A stretch of 64,000 bases of DNA from AC-32 sp963717475 (GCA_963717475.1 OY970337.1:1736001-1800000); one strand, 5' to 3'. Shown: positions 24,928 to 34,998, counted from the first letter of the stretch. Program-made: numbers and translations. The notes: generated from the letters alone by a model not told the origin.

Positions 24928-24970
24928 AACGCTCGGCTGGGCCAGTATTCGGGAATGTCACCCGAGCGTT
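24928..24970 (+). repeat. Array repeat D (perfect arms)
   Basis: AACGCTCGG, then centre CTGGGCCAGTATTCGGGAAT then GTCAC, then CCGAGCGTT. The 9-bp arms pair perfectly, and outer GCCCG/CGGGC extends the helix across a left-side bulge. Confidence 0.65.
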
Positions 24971-25530
24971 CGGGCGATACTGAGAGGCATGCAAGGACAT
25001 CCGTAGGAGACGCGGCGGAGCAAGCCATCGCTCTCCGAACGGCACGGCTGATCCTGACGCCTCTTTCCCCGCTTGACGAAGCCGAGCACGCAAGAGCGTC
25101 TGGGAGCTCAGGCGATGCCTTGCGTGACACTCGCGCCGCCGAGCTGCAATGGCGAGACCACGGCTTCGGCCCATGGGCAATCCGAGACCACGCGGACAAC
25201 ACCTTCCTCGGTGTCGCTGAGCTGCGTCTCGCGGGTGACGGCATCGAGGGAATCGCCCCTGACGAAGTCGAAGCAGGCTGGTGGGTGAGGGAGAACCGGC
25301 GCAACCAACGCTTCGCGACGGAGGCGATGCGCGTGGCCATCGGTGACCTCTGGGATCGTGCCGGCGTCGAGAGCGTCACCGCATACATCGATGAGGGGGA
25401 GAACGAGCCGTCGCGTCGTCTCGCGGCCAGCCTCGGCTTCACAGTGCGCAGCCAGGGCCGCGGTCGCTTCGGCGAACCGATGACGGTGTACGAGCTTCTT
25501 CGAGCTGGCTGGCGTAGACGAGTGGGTTGA
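24955..25530 (+). CDS. GNAT-family N-acetyltransferase (RimJ/RimL-like)
   Basis: About 191 residues: ALRTARLILTPLSPLDEAEH (typical RimJ-like N-terminus), GFGPWAIRDHADNTFLGVAELRLAG, VEAGWWVRENRRNQRFATEAMRVAIGDLW (acetyl-CoA loop, degenerate RRNQRF), and VTAYIDEGENEPSRRLAASLGFTVRSQGRG. The acceptor is unknown. The only standard start in frame, ATG 24955, lies inside repeat D (GGAATGTC), so translation may begin within the repeat or at a non-standard codon near 25010. It is bounded by repeats D and E. Confidence 0.75.
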   Translation: MSPERSGDTERHARTSVGDAAEQAIALRTARLILTPLSPLDEAEHARASGSSGDALRDTRAAELQWRDHGFGPWAIRDHADNTFLGVAELRLAGDGIEGIAPDEVEAGWWVRENRRNQRFATEAMRVAIGDLWDRAGVESVTAYIDEGENEPSRRLAASLGFTVRSQGRGRFGEPMTVYELLRAGWRRRVG

Positions 25531-25544
25531 ATGCCCCCGGGAGT

Positions 25545-25591
25545 AATCCGCTCGACTGGGCCAGCGTTCCGGAATGTCCCCCGAGCGGATT
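25545..25591 (+). repeat. Array repeat E (perfect arms)
   Basis: AATCCGCTCG, then a centre containing CTGGGCCAGCGTTCCGGAAT then GTCCCC, then CGAGCGGATT. The 10-bp arms pair perfectly. The centre matches repeat D while the arms differ in sequence, so arm pairing rather than arm sequence is kept. Confidence 0.65.
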
Positions 25592-25617
25592 TCGCAGTCG
25601 AGCTCGGATCGCTTGGT

Positions 25618-25884
25618 TTACGCCTCGACCAGAATCACCAGCGTCTCGGGAAGGACGCCGTCGTGTGCCATCGCGTCTGCAGCTGGCTGGGTCTCCATCG
25701 CGGCCATCACGGCATCCATGTCGGAAACGTCCATCACCAACCCGACTCGGCTTGGATTCTCCGGATCGACGAATGTCCGGATGTTGGTGACTCCGAGGGG
25801 TCCGAAGAACTCCTCACGCTTCGGGGAAGCGAGCCAGTGATCCTTGTCCTTCACGTCGTGGTAGGCCATCACAGTGGGCATCAA
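25618..25884 (-). CDS. Small alpha-beta-barrel-like protein, 88 aa
   Basis: MMPTVMAYHDVKDKDHWLASPKREEFFGPLGVTNIRTFVDPENPSRVGLVMDVSDMDAVMAAMETQPAADAMAHDGVLPETLVILVEA has the strand-helix-strand pattern of a ferredoxin-like dimeric barrel, similar in layout to YCII or antibiotic-monooxygenase-like proteins, but I cannot name the family. It has a TGAGGAGA ribosome-binding site. It is the last gene unit of the array, between repeats E and F. Confidence 0.7.
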   Translation of the reverse strand: MMPTVMAYHDVKDKDHWLASPKREEFFGPLGVTNIRTFVDPENPSRVGLVMDVSDMDAVMAAMETQPAADAMAHDGVLPETLVILVEA

Positions 25885-25989
25885 ATCTCCTCATGGTCGG
25901 ACGGCATGGCCGATCAGGTGCTTGGACCATATGACTTGCACTGGTGCGGTGCTCATCTCGGTATCCGTCCTAGGCGCGCAGGCGAGACG

Positions 25990-26034
25990 ACGGCTCCATG
26001 GGCCAGCGTGGCTGTCGCCCGAAGGTGAGCAGCC
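25990..26034 (+). repeat. Array repeat F (degenerate)
   Basis: Centre ATGGGCCAGCGTGGCTGTCG then CCCGAAGG lacks four bases of the usual middle. Short arms GGCT/AGCC remain. It ends 29 bp before the 3' end of tRNA-Leu. Confidence 0.4.
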
Positions 26035-26062
26035 GCCGCTTCCAGCCGATCTGAAGGACTCA

Positions 26063-26148
<86 letters not shown>

Positions 26149-26253
26149 GCGCCGGCGAAGTGTAGCGACGGCGTCGCGAGCTCGATTCGGCGCCGAAGTT
26201 GTGCCGCTACCAGCTGCGGCGACCACCACAGCCGCGAGGTTAGTCTTCGCCCG

Positions 26254-27687
26254 GTGCGGGAGCTCTGCGACGAGGCGGTATCCGCGGCGCTCGCCGCAGG
26301 CGCGTCCTATGCCGACGCGCGGGTCGTCCAGCGGCGCAGCCAGACGGTCGCGACCCGGAACCAACGGGTCGACCGACTCGACGACGTCGAGAGCGAGGGG
26401 ATCGGCGTCCGTGTGCTCGTCGGCGGGGCGTGGGGCTTCGCCTGCGACAACCGGCTGAGCGCCGAGAGCGCCCGGGCGACGGCCCAGCGGGCCGCGGCCT
26501 TCGCGCAAGCCGCGCCGGGCGGGCACGACCGGGCGCTCGCGCCCGTGGAGCCGGTCGAGGGCTCGTACCGCACGCCGGTCGAGAAGGACCCGTTCGCGAT
26601 CTCGCTCGCCGACAAGGTCGAGCAGTGCCTGCGGGCCGAGCAGGGCATGCAGCACGACGGCGTCAAGGTGACCGCCGCCTTCCTGCGCGCCCAGCGAGAG
26701 CAGAAGCTGTTCGTCTCCTCGGACGGCGCCGCGATCGACCAGGAGATCGTCGAGTGCGGCGCCGGGATCGACGCGATGGCCGCAGGCGACGGCATCACGC
26801 AGATCCGCAGCCACCCGAGCGCGCACGGCGGCTCGAGCGCGCAGGCCGGCTGGGAGTACGTCGAGTCGCTCGCCCTCGAACGCGAGGCGCCACGCGTCGG
26901 CGAGCAGGCCGCTGCTCTCCTCCGCGCCGACGCGTGCCCGGCCGGGACCACGACGATCGTGGTCGATTCCGAGCAGATGGAGCTGCAGGTTCACGAGTCG
27001 GTGGGCCACCCGACGGAGCTCGATCGCGTCTACGGCACCGAGGCGGCCTACGCGGGCACGAGCTTCCTCAAGCCGCACGATCTCGGGTCGCTGCGCTACG
27101 GCTCCGAACACATGAACGTCACGGCCGACGCGACGACGCCGGGCGGGCTCGGCACCTTCGCCTACGACGACGAGGGCGTGCCCGCGCAGAGCGAGCCCGT
27201 TGTCGCGGAGGGCGTCCTGCGCAGTTTCCTGACCTCGCGTGAGACCGCGGCCCGGATCGGCAGCGGGGCGGGCGGCTCGATGCGCGCCGACGGCTGGAGC
27301 CGGATGCCGCTCGTCCGCATGACGAACCTCAACCTCGAGCCGGGCGAGGGCTCGCTCGAGGAACTGATCGCCGGCGTCGAGGACGGCATCTACCTCGAGA
27401 CGAACAAGAGCTGGTCGATCGACGACAAGCGCCTCAACTTCCAGTTCGGCACGCAGATCGCGTGGGAGATCAAGAACGGCAAGCTCGGTCGGATGCTCCG
27501 CGACGCGACCTACACGGGTCAGACCCCGGTCTTCTGGGCTTCGCTCGACGCCGTCGGCGGCCGCGACGAATGGGTGCTGCGCGGGCTGACGAACTGCGGC
27601 AAGGGCCAGCCGGGCCAGTACGCGCACGTCTCGCACGGGACGTCTCCCGCCCGCTTTCGCAACGTGCAGGTCGGCTTCCGCAGCTGA
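26254..27687 (+). CDS. tldD: Metalloprotease TldD
   Basis: Zinc-dependent peptidase subunit that acts with TldE on unfolded or modified peptides. The 478 residues carry the HExxxH metal motif in LQVHESVGHPTELDR, the N-terminal DARVVQRRSQTVATRNQRVD strand pair, RADGWSRMPLVRMTNLNLEPG, and VEDGIYLETNKSWSIDDKRLNFQFGTQIAWEIKNG near the C-terminus. GTG 26254 is the start just upstream of the first conserved helix (RELCDEAVSAALAAGASYADA). The stop overlaps the tldE start by 1 bp. Confidence 0.93.
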   Translation: MRELCDEAVSAALAAGASYADARVVQRRSQTVATRNQRVDRLDDVESEGIGVRVLVGGAWGFACDNRLSAESARATAQRAAAFAQAAPGGHDRALAPVEPVEGSYRTPVEKDPFAISLADKVEQCLRAEQGMQHDGVKVTAAFLRAQREQKLFVSSDGAAIDQEIVECGAGIDAMAAGDGITQIRSHPSAHGGSSAQAGWEYVESLALEREAPRVGEQAAALLRADACPAGTTTIVVDSEQMELQVHESVGHPTELDRVYGTEAAYAGTSFLKPHDLGSLRYGSEHMNVTADATTPGGLGTFAYDDEGVPAQSEPVVAEGVLRSFLTSRETAARIGSGAGGSMRADGWSRMPLVRMTNLNLEPGEGSLEELIAGVEDGIYLETNKSWSIDDKRLNFQFGTQIAWEIKNGKLGRMLRDATYTGQTPVFWASLDAVGGRDEWVLRGLTNCGKGQPGQYAHVSHGTSPARFRNVQVGFRS

Positions 27688-29045
27688 TGGACGCCCTCGA
27701 GCTGGCAGAGCGTGCGGTTCGCGCCGCGGACGGGGACGAGGCGCTCGCGCTCGTCAACAGGGAGCGCTCGGGCCAGGCGCGGTTCGCCGGCTCCGAGGTC
27801 CATCAGCCGACGCTGATCGAGAACGAGGTCGTCGAGCTGCAGGTCGTCCGCGACGGGCGGCTCGGCCTCGCGGCCTCGAACCGCACCGACGACGACGCGC
27901 TCAAGGCGCTTGCCGCGCGCGCCGGCGAGGCGGCGGACAGCGCACCGGCCGATCCGGCCTTCGCGGGGTTCGCGCCGGCTGCGGAACTCCCGCCGGTCGA
28001 GGGCTATGACGACGAGACGGCCTCTCTGCCGCCCGAGGAGCAGGCGCGCCTCGCCGCGGCGGCGATCGACGCGTCCAGCCTCGACCTCTACGGCTACTTC
28101 ACGAGCGGTCTGACCGAGCTCGCGCTCGCCTCGACCGGCGGGCTGGCGCACCGGCAGGCGATGACGGATGCGGGCGTCCTCACGCTCGCCGCGGTCGACG
28201 GTGCGTCGGGCTACGCGGAGGAGACGTCCTGGCGGGTGTCCGGGGTCGACCCGGTCGCGACCGCCGAGCGCGCCGTCGAGAAAGCCGAGCGCACGCGCGG
28301 CGCGATCGAGCTCGAGCCCGGCTCCTACGCCGCGGTGCTCGAGCCGTACGCCTTCGCCGAGCTCCTCCTCTACTTCGCCTACGACGCCTTCGGAGCGCGC
28401 GGGCTGATCGAGGAGCGCAGCTTCGCCTCGGGCAAGGTCGGCGAGAAGGTCTTCGACGAGCGCTTCTCGCTGGCCGAGGACTCGCTCGACCCGCGCGGGC
28501 TGCCGAAGGCCTTCGACTTCGAGGGCACGCCCAAGGAGCGCGTCGAGCTCGTCGAGAACGGCGTGCTGCGCGGGGTTCTCTGGGACCGGCGGACGGCCGG
28601 AGAGGCCGGCGGCGGGCAGCAGTCGACCGGCAACGCGCCGCCCGCATCTGCGCGGCAGTGGGGCCCGCTCCCGTTTGCGCTCTCGATCGGAGGCGGCGAC
28701 GCGGGCTCGACGGAGGAGCTCGCCGAGCTCGTCGGCGACGGGATCTACATCACGCGGCTGCACTACCTGAGCATCGTCAACCCGCGCGAGGGCGTGATCA
28801 CCGGGATGACGCGCGACGGCACCTTCCGTGTCCGCGGCGGCAAGATCGCCAACCCGCTCGTGAACCTGCGCTTCACGGTCTCGGTGCCCGCGATGCTCGA
28901 GCAGCTGCACGGCCTGACCCGCGAGCCCACGCTCGTGAACGAGACCTCGTTCTACGACGAGCGCTACCCGAACGGCGTGCTCGCGCCGGCCGTCGCCACC
29001 GCCCGCTTCGACATCACCGGCGTAGGCGGCGGCCCCGGAACCTGA
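27687..29045 (+). CDS. tldE: TldE/PmbA-family partner protein
   Basis: A 452-residue homologue of TldD without the metal-binding HExxxH, as expected for the PmbA/TldE partner of the heterodimer. It has LIENEVVELQVVRDGRLGLAASNRTDDDAL at the N-terminus, an AVLEPYAFAELLLYFAYDAFGARGLIEERSF mid region and a VGDGIYITRLHYLSIVNPREGVITGMTRDG..RGGKIANPLVNLRFTVSVPAML C-terminus. The pair forms a two-gene operon (TGATG overlap). A strong hairpin follows. Confidence 0.92.
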   Translation: MDALELAERAVRAADGDEALALVNRERSGQARFAGSEVHQPTLIENEVVELQVVRDGRLGLAASNRTDDDALKALAARAGEAADSAPADPAFAGFAPAAELPPVEGYDDETASLPPEEQARLAAAAIDASSLDLYGYFTSGLTELALASTGGLAHRQAMTDAGVLTLAAVDGASGYAEETSWRVSGVDPVATAERAVEKAERTRGAIELEPGSYAAVLEPYAFAELLLYFAYDAFGARGLIEERSFASGKVGEKVFDERFSLAEDSLDPRGLPKAFDFEGTPKERVELVENGVLRGVLWDRRTAGEAGGGQQSTGNAPPASARQWGPLPFALSIGGGDAGSTEELAELVGDGIYITRLHYLSIVNPREGVITGMTRDGTFRVRGGKIANPLVNLRFTVSVPAMLEQLHGLTREPTLVNETSFYDERYPNGVLAPAVATARFDITGVGGGPGT

Positions 29046-29049
29046 GTAG

Positions 29050-29076
29050 CACGGGGGAACCCCTGGTTCCCCCGTG
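29050..29076. terminator. Hairpin after tldE
   Basis: CACGGGGGAACC-cct-GGTTCCCCCGTG, a perfect 12-bp stem 5 bp after the tldE stop; only a weak T tract follows. The remaining 190 bp to 29266 hold no convincing gene. Confidence 0.65.
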
Positions 29077-29266
29077 AGCCCCTTCCTTTCGGAACGTTCC
29101 GGGAGCTCGCGGCGCTCAACGTGCCGGCCCTTGTCACTCTCGGCGGGCGTTCTCGTCGTAGTGAGCCTCCCGCCGGGCAAAGCCCGGCTCCGGCGGCTGC
29201 TCAAGCGCGGCTCACGCAGATCGCGCGCAAGCGACTTCTGGCGCCGACGACTTGACGTCTAGAGGC

Positions 29267-30046
29267 TCAACGGCGCCGTAGCGCGCCGTAGTCGACGACG
29301 CCGCGGCCGCTTTCGCGCCAGCCGCGGACGCGCGAAGAGACGAGGTGCGCGTCGACGGCCCATGCGATCGGAATTACCTCTCGGCCGGGCTCGGGCTTCG
29401 GGTCGAAGACCCGCTCGAAGCGGGCGTCCGGCCGGCCTTTGCCGAGGTACGCGCCGAGTCCGAGGTCGCGCCACGCGCCGACGAGCAGGTTCGCGCCGTA
29501 GGCGAGCTGTGGCTCGCGCGGCATCGCGAACCGGACGGCAACGCGCGGCAGACTCGCGATCTGCTTGCGCGCTCGGCTGAACGCGACTGCCGCGGCGCGC
29601 GCGTTCGGCTTGACTGATCCGGTCAGCGTCTCGGCCGGCGGCGCCTCGAGCTCGGGAACGAGCGCCTGGTAGTCGGCCCGGTCTGCGGTGTCGGAATAGG
29701 CCTGGAGCAGCTTGGGGTTACGCGCGAGCGCGCCGCCCGGCTCCGCCGCGACGAGGTCGATCGCGTTCAGGCGCGTCATCCGGACGTTGTGCCGAAGCGC
29801 ACGGTCGCGAAGGACACGCTGGATGTCGCCGAGCGGAACCGGCGCCACGTCGAGCTTCCCGCGGCGGAAGAGCTCGAGCGCCCGGTGCGGGTCGGCCCTG
29901 ACGAACGCGACGCCGCGAACGCGCTGCGCCGGCGGCTTCGTCACGCCGACCAGGATCAGCTTCCCGCGCGGGACGGGCAGCTTCGCGGCGTGCTCCTTCG
30001 TGCTCCCGCAGCCGGCGGCCGCGAGCACGACCAGGAGCGCCGCTAC
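29267..30046 (-). CDS. Lipoprotein, short substrate-binding-like protein
   Basis: About 260 residues. The N-terminus is a hydrophobic stretch ending in a lipobox (VAALLVVLAAAGCGS), so it is probably lipid-anchored outside the membrane. The rest recalls the second lobe of family 5 peptide-binding proteins (ADPHRALELFRRGKLDVAPVPLGDIQRVLRDRALRHNVRMTRLNAIDLVAAEPGG, FAMPREPQLAYGANLLVGAWRDLGLGAYLGKG). It is only half the usual length of about 550, so it is a short variant or a remnant. The start is uncertain, because no ATG precedes the signal; it lies against the secG stop. Confidence 0.6.
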   Translation of the reverse strand, partial: VAALLVVLAAAGCGSTKEHAAKLPVPRGKLILVGVTKPPAQRVRGVAFVRADPHRALELFRRGKLDVAPVPLGDIQRVLRDRALRHNVRMTRLNAIDLVAAEPGGALARNPKLLQAYSDTADRADYQALVPELEAPPAETLTGSVKPNARAAAVAFSRARKQIASLPRVAVRFAMPREPQLAYGANLLVGAWRDLGLGAYLGKGRPDARFERVFDPKPEPGREVIPIAWAVDAHLVSSRVRGWRESGRGVVDYGALRRR

Positions 30047-30264
30047 TTGAGCGCGTGGAAGAGCGCGATCGTGTTCGCGACGAAGAGCAGTCCGACGACG
30101 ACCGTGAGGCGCGTGAGGTTGCGCTCGACGATGTGCGTCCCGCCCTGCGAGGCAGGCGTGAAGCCCATTCCGGCGAAGCCGGTGTCGCGGCCGGAGTGCA
30201 TCAGGATCAGCACGATCAGCGCGATCGAGATCAGGACGTGCAGGACTGCGAGCACTGCGAGCAC
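30043..30264 (-). CDS. secG: Preprotein translocase subunit SecG
   Basis: A 73-residue two-helix membrane protein that assists the SecYEG channel. Helix 1 is LAVLHVLISIALIVLILMHSG, followed by the conserved DTGFAGMG..SQGGTHIVERNLTRLT loop and helix 2 LTVVVGLLFVANTIALF. Normal length, and a clear family match. It overlaps the lipoprotein frame by about 4 bp. Confidence 0.93.
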   Translation of the reverse strand: MLAVLAVLHVLISIALIVLILMHSGRDTGFAGMGFTPASQGGTHIVERNLTRLTVVVGLLFVANTIALFHALK

Positions 30265-30294
30265 GGCGATCCAGGGTAGCAGCGTCCCACAGAA

Positions 30295-30684
30295 TCAACC
30301 GGCCAGCTCGACGATCGCCTCGACGAGCTGGGAGGCGATCCGGTCCTTCGTCACGTAGGCCGCGGCGCCGGCCCTGCGCGCGCGGTCGACGTCGTTGCGT
30401 GCGTTCGAGCCGGTCAGGATCAGGACCGCCGTCGACTTCCGCCGCTTGCGGATTCGCCTGGTCGCCTCGACGCCGTCGACGCCGGGCATCGCGATGTCCA
30501 TCAGGACCACATCCGGCTTCGTCGTGCCGGCCAGGTGCACCGCGGACTCGCCGTCGTGCGCCTTCCCGACGACCTCGAAACGCCCGTCGGTCGCGAGGAT
30601 CGCCTCGAGAGCGTCCGCGAACAGGCGATGGTCGTCCGCGATCAGGACTGTGATCTTGCTCGGCGTGATAGCGACAGCCTCCAT
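30295..30684 (-). CDS. Stand-alone response-regulator receiver protein
   Basis: 129 residues, receiver domain only. It has DD at 17-18, phospho-acceptor D63 in VVLMDIAMPG, the switch Thr in LILTGSNA and the conserved Lys in YVTKDR. It resembles the receiver half of NarL-type regulators but ends at the usual domain border, so the DNA-binding part is absent. It lies 30 bp upstream of secG in the same direction. The partner kinase is not in the window. Confidence 0.85.
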   Translation of the reverse strand: MEAVAITPSKITVLIADDHRLFADALEAILATDGRFEVVGKAHDGESAVHLAGTTKPDVVLMDIAMPGVDGVEATRRIRKRRKSTAVLILTGSNARNDVDRARRAGAAAYVTKDRIASQLVEAIVELAG

Positions 30685-30731
30685 CTAGAGAGAAACAACG
30701 ATCTTGCAGGAATTTTCGTTGCGCGAAAAGT

Positions 30732-31721
30732 CTAGGATCGTCCCGCGGCGCGCTCGAGAACACCCTCGATCCGGGCCGCTTGCAGGGCGACGTCATGCCG
30801 CTCGGCGGCGGCTCGGGCCTCCGGGCTCGGGCAGGGAAGCTCCGCGGCAGCGGCGAGCGCCTCCGCGAGCGCGTCGACATCGAGCGGGTCGACGAGGATG
30901 CCGGCCTCGGGCGGCACGAATTCGGGCGGGCCGCCGATCCGCGTCGCGACGACGGGCCGGCCGCACGCCATCGCCTCGAGGAGCGCCTGGCCGAGCGGCT
31001 CGACGAGGCTCGGCTGGCAGAGGACCCGGGCCTGCGCGATGCGGGCGGGCACCTGGTCGTGCGGGATGCCGGCGACGAGCTCGACTCCGGGCCGGCCTTC
31101 GAGCCGCCGCCGGAGCGGACCGTCGCCGACGAAGGTCAGCGTGCCGGTCGGCAGCTGCTTGAACGCGTCGGCCAGGCGGACGACGTTCTTGCGTTCGGTG
31201 AGCGCGCCTAGACAGAGGAACGACGGATCGCCGTTCGGCGCGGGCTCGACGCGGAAGCGCTCGAGGTCGACGCCCGAGTCGATCACCTCGGTCTTGCCGC
31301 GAGCCTCGGGCACCTTCGCCTCGAGCTCGCGCCGCAGGTAGTCGGAGACGGCGATCACGGCCGACGCGCGGGCGACCGTGCGGCGCGTGAGCGTGCGGAT
31401 GCCCGGGATCGCGCCCACGTTCCGCACGTCGCGGCCGTGCGCGGTCACCACCAGCGGCGCGCGGCCCGCGAGCCCGGCGATCAGACCGCTCGGGACGAGG
31501 AAGTGCGCGTAGACGACGTCCGGCTGAAAGCGGCGCGCGGCCTCGTAGGCGCGGCGGGCCAAGGCGGCGTAACGGCGCTTGCCGCCCCCGCGCCGGTCGA
31601 GCACCGCGAGCTCTACCGCGTGCCCGCGCGCACGCAGCGCACGCTCGATCTGGGCGACGAAGACGCCCAGATCTGGATCCTCGGGCCCTGGATACATCTG
31701 CGAGACGAGAAGAACCCGCAC
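30732..31721 (-). CDS. Glycosyltransferase family 4 (GT-B)
   Basis: A 329-residue GT-B enzyme that transfers a sugar from a nucleotide donor. N-terminal domain: MRVLLVSQMYPGPEDPDLGVFV.., AHFLVPSGLIAGLAGRAPLVVTAHGRDV. C-terminal donor domain: VIDSGVDLERF, FLCLGALTERKNVVRLADAF, and the E-x7-E motif LVEPLGQALLEAMACGRPVVATRIGGPPEFV. Donor and acceptor are unknown. The next gene upstream is the mutase ending 15 bp away, probably the same transcript. Confidence 0.9.
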   Translation of the reverse strand: MRVLLVSQMYPGPEDPDLGVFVAQIERALRARGHAVELAVLDRRGGGKRRYAALARRAYEAARRFQPDVVYAHFLVPSGLIAGLAGRAPLVVTAHGRDVRNVGAIPGIRTLTRRTVARASAVIAVSDYLRRELEAKVPEARGKTEVIDSGVDLERFRVEPAPNGDPSFLCLGALTERKNVVRLADAFKQLPTGTLTFVGDGPLRRRLEGRPGVELVAGIPHDQVPARIAQARVLCQPSLVEPLGQALLEAMACGRPVVATRIGGPPEFVPPEAGILVDPLDVDALAEALAAAAELPCPSPEARAAAERHDVALQAARIEGVLERAAGRS

Positions 31722-31735
31722 GAGTCAGCCCGAGA

Positions 31736-33314
<1,579 letters not shown>

Positions 33315-33345
33315 GCGGCAATCGTATGTCCTGCTACGCGGTCCT

Positions 33346-34271
33346 TTATTTGGCGGGCCCTCGCATCACGACCGTGCTCCACTCCGGGGCGGGGACGAAG
33401 CCGAGCTTCTCGTTGAGCTTCGCGCATCGGCTCGTTCCGCTCCTCGCTCTCGGTCAGCAGGCGCCGGTAGGGCCCGAGCCGATTGGCGGCCGCGATCTCC
33501 GCGCGCTTGAGCGCGGTCGCGACCCCGCGCCGGCGCCAGTCGCGCCGCGTGGCCGTCAGCCCGTGGAAGCACTCCTCGCCGGTCGACGTGCAGAGCCGCG
33601 TAGCCCGACGACCTCGTCGCCGGCGAGCGCGATGAAGCAGAGCTCGGGCCGCGTTGGCCGGCTTGTCGATCTCGTGCGCGCGCCATTCGTCGAAGGTCTG
33701 GACGCCGGTGGCGCCCGGGATGTCCTCGTCGGCCTGGGCAGCGACGACGTACATGCCCTCGAGCCGGTCCGGCTCCTCGGCCCGCGAGACGATCCGCACG
33801 CCCGGCGGCGGGTCGACCTCGGGCGGCTCGAGCCCTTCGAGCTCGAGCACCACCGCCTGCTCGGCGCCGACCCGGACGAAGCCGCGCCGCTCGAGGAAGC
33901 GCGCGCGACTCGGAGTCGCTCTCCTTGACCTCGCCCTGGAGGCTGTCCTTGCCGAAGTCGCGCGGCGCGGCCGGAGATCTCGGCCAGCATCGCCGAGCCG
34001 ACCCCTTGCCGGCGGTGGGCGGGGACGACCGCGATGTCGCCGGCCGCGACCGAGCCCCACGGTTCCACGAAGGCGCAGGCAACGGGCTCGTCGCCGAGCC
34101 GGGCGACGAGGTAGCGCAGGTCGGCCTTTGCGTCGAGGTTGTGGCGCAGGTTCTCGACCGTGGGGTGCGCCTCGGGCGTGACGAGGCGGCCTGACGTGGA
34201 TCATCGCCTCGAGATCGGAATCCGTCTCGGCAGGCGAGATCGCAAGCTGCGAGAGCTCGTTTGCGTGCATG
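33346..34271 (-). pseudogene. Tandem GNAT acetyltransferase, frame broken several times
   Basis: From ATG 34271 (MHANELSQLAISPAETDSDLEAMI) to TAA 33346, recognisable pieces of a two-domain GNAT protein lie in all three frames: VEPWGSVAAGDIAVVPAHRRQGVGSAMLAEI (first acetyl-CoA loop), FLERRGFVRVGAEQAVVLELEGLEPPEVDPPPGVRIVSRAEEPDRLEGMYVVAAQADEDIPGATGVQTFDEWRAHEIDKP, LCFIALAGDEVVGYAALHV, RRDWRRRGVATALKRAEIAAAN (second loop), and LGFVPAPEWSTVVMRGPAK at the end. At least five frame changes are needed. Sequence conservation across the breaks suggests consensus errors, but real decay is possible. Confidence 0.6.
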
Positions 34272-34368
34272 CCATGTCCTCCTGAGTAGGCGGTGTTAGA
34301 GCGTGCGGCAGGTTGGGACATACACACCACCTCCCTGCGGAGACGCCGTGATCCTAGAGTCTCGGCCG

Positions 34369-34998
34369 ATGACTGTCCACGTGCGGTTGTTCGCGGGTCT
34401 GCGCGAGCGCGCCGGCTGGTCGCGGCGGGAGGTCGAGGCGCGCACCGTGGCCGACGTCTGGCCGGCGCTCGGTCTGGGCGACGAGCCGGAGGGCCTGCTC
34501 TACGCGGTCAACCGCGAGTACGCCGAGCGTGACCGGGAGCTGCGCGACGGCGACGAGGTCGCGCTGATCCCGCCGGTCTCGGGCGGCGCCTTCCGCGTGA
34601 CGGAGAAGCCGCTCTCGCTCGAAGCCGTGGTCGCCGAGGTGGCCGACGAGCGCGCGGGCGGCATCGCCACGTTCACGGGGACCGTGCGCCGCCAGTCGCG
34701 CGGGCGCGAGGTGACGCATCTCGAGTACGAGGCCTACGCGGAGATGGCCGAGGACGTCATGGAGAAGCTCGCGGCCGAGCTGCAGGAGCGGCACGAGCTC
34801 TGCGCGGTCGCGATCCACCACCGGGTCGGCCGGCTCGAGATCGGCGAGGCGAGCGTCGTGATCGCCGTCTCGGCGCCGCACCGGCAAGCCGCGCTCGACG
34901 CCTGCCGGGAGGCGATCGACACGCTCAAGGAGACGGTGCCGCTCTGGAAGAAGGAGGTCTACGAGGGCGGCGAGGAGTGGATCGGCCGGGGCTCCTGA
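34369..34998 (+). CDS. MoaD-MoaE fusion, molybdopterin synthase (MoaX-like)
   Basis: Both subunits of molybdopterin synthase in one 209-residue chain. Residues 1-76 are MoaD (MTVHVRLFAGLRERAGW.., REYAERDRELRDGDEVALIPPVSGG), ending in the Gly-Gly that must be a free C-terminus to carry the thiocarboxylate. Residues 77-209 are MoaE (FTGTVRRQSRGREVTHLEYEAYAEMAE.., VAIHHRVGRLEIGEASVVIAVSAPHRQAAL.., ETVPLWKKEVYEGGEEWIG, with the catalytic lysines in WKKE). As in mycobacterial MoaX, cleavage after SGG would be required. No other Mo-cofactor gene is nearby. Confidence 0.93.
   Translation: MTVHVRLFAGLRERAGWSRREVEARTVADVWPALGLGDEPEGLLYAVNREYAERDRELRDGDEVALIPPVSGGAFRVTEKPLSLEAVVAEVADERAGGIATFTGTVRRQSRGREVTHLEYEAYAEMAEDVMEKLAAELQERHELCAVAIHHRVGRLEIGEASVVIAVSAPHRQAALDACREAIDTLKETVPLWKKEVYEGGEEWIGRGS

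Noticed and set aside
22065..26034. Classical integron attC sites
   Set aside because: The RYYYAAC and GTTRRRY core boxes are not found in the required order at the repeat ends, and no integrase gene is in the window. Only the general layout is similar.
29074..29262. 62-codon frame after tldE
   Set aside because: Ser/Arg-rich, no ribosome-binding site, and overlaps the terminator hairpin. It is probably spacer or old coding debris.
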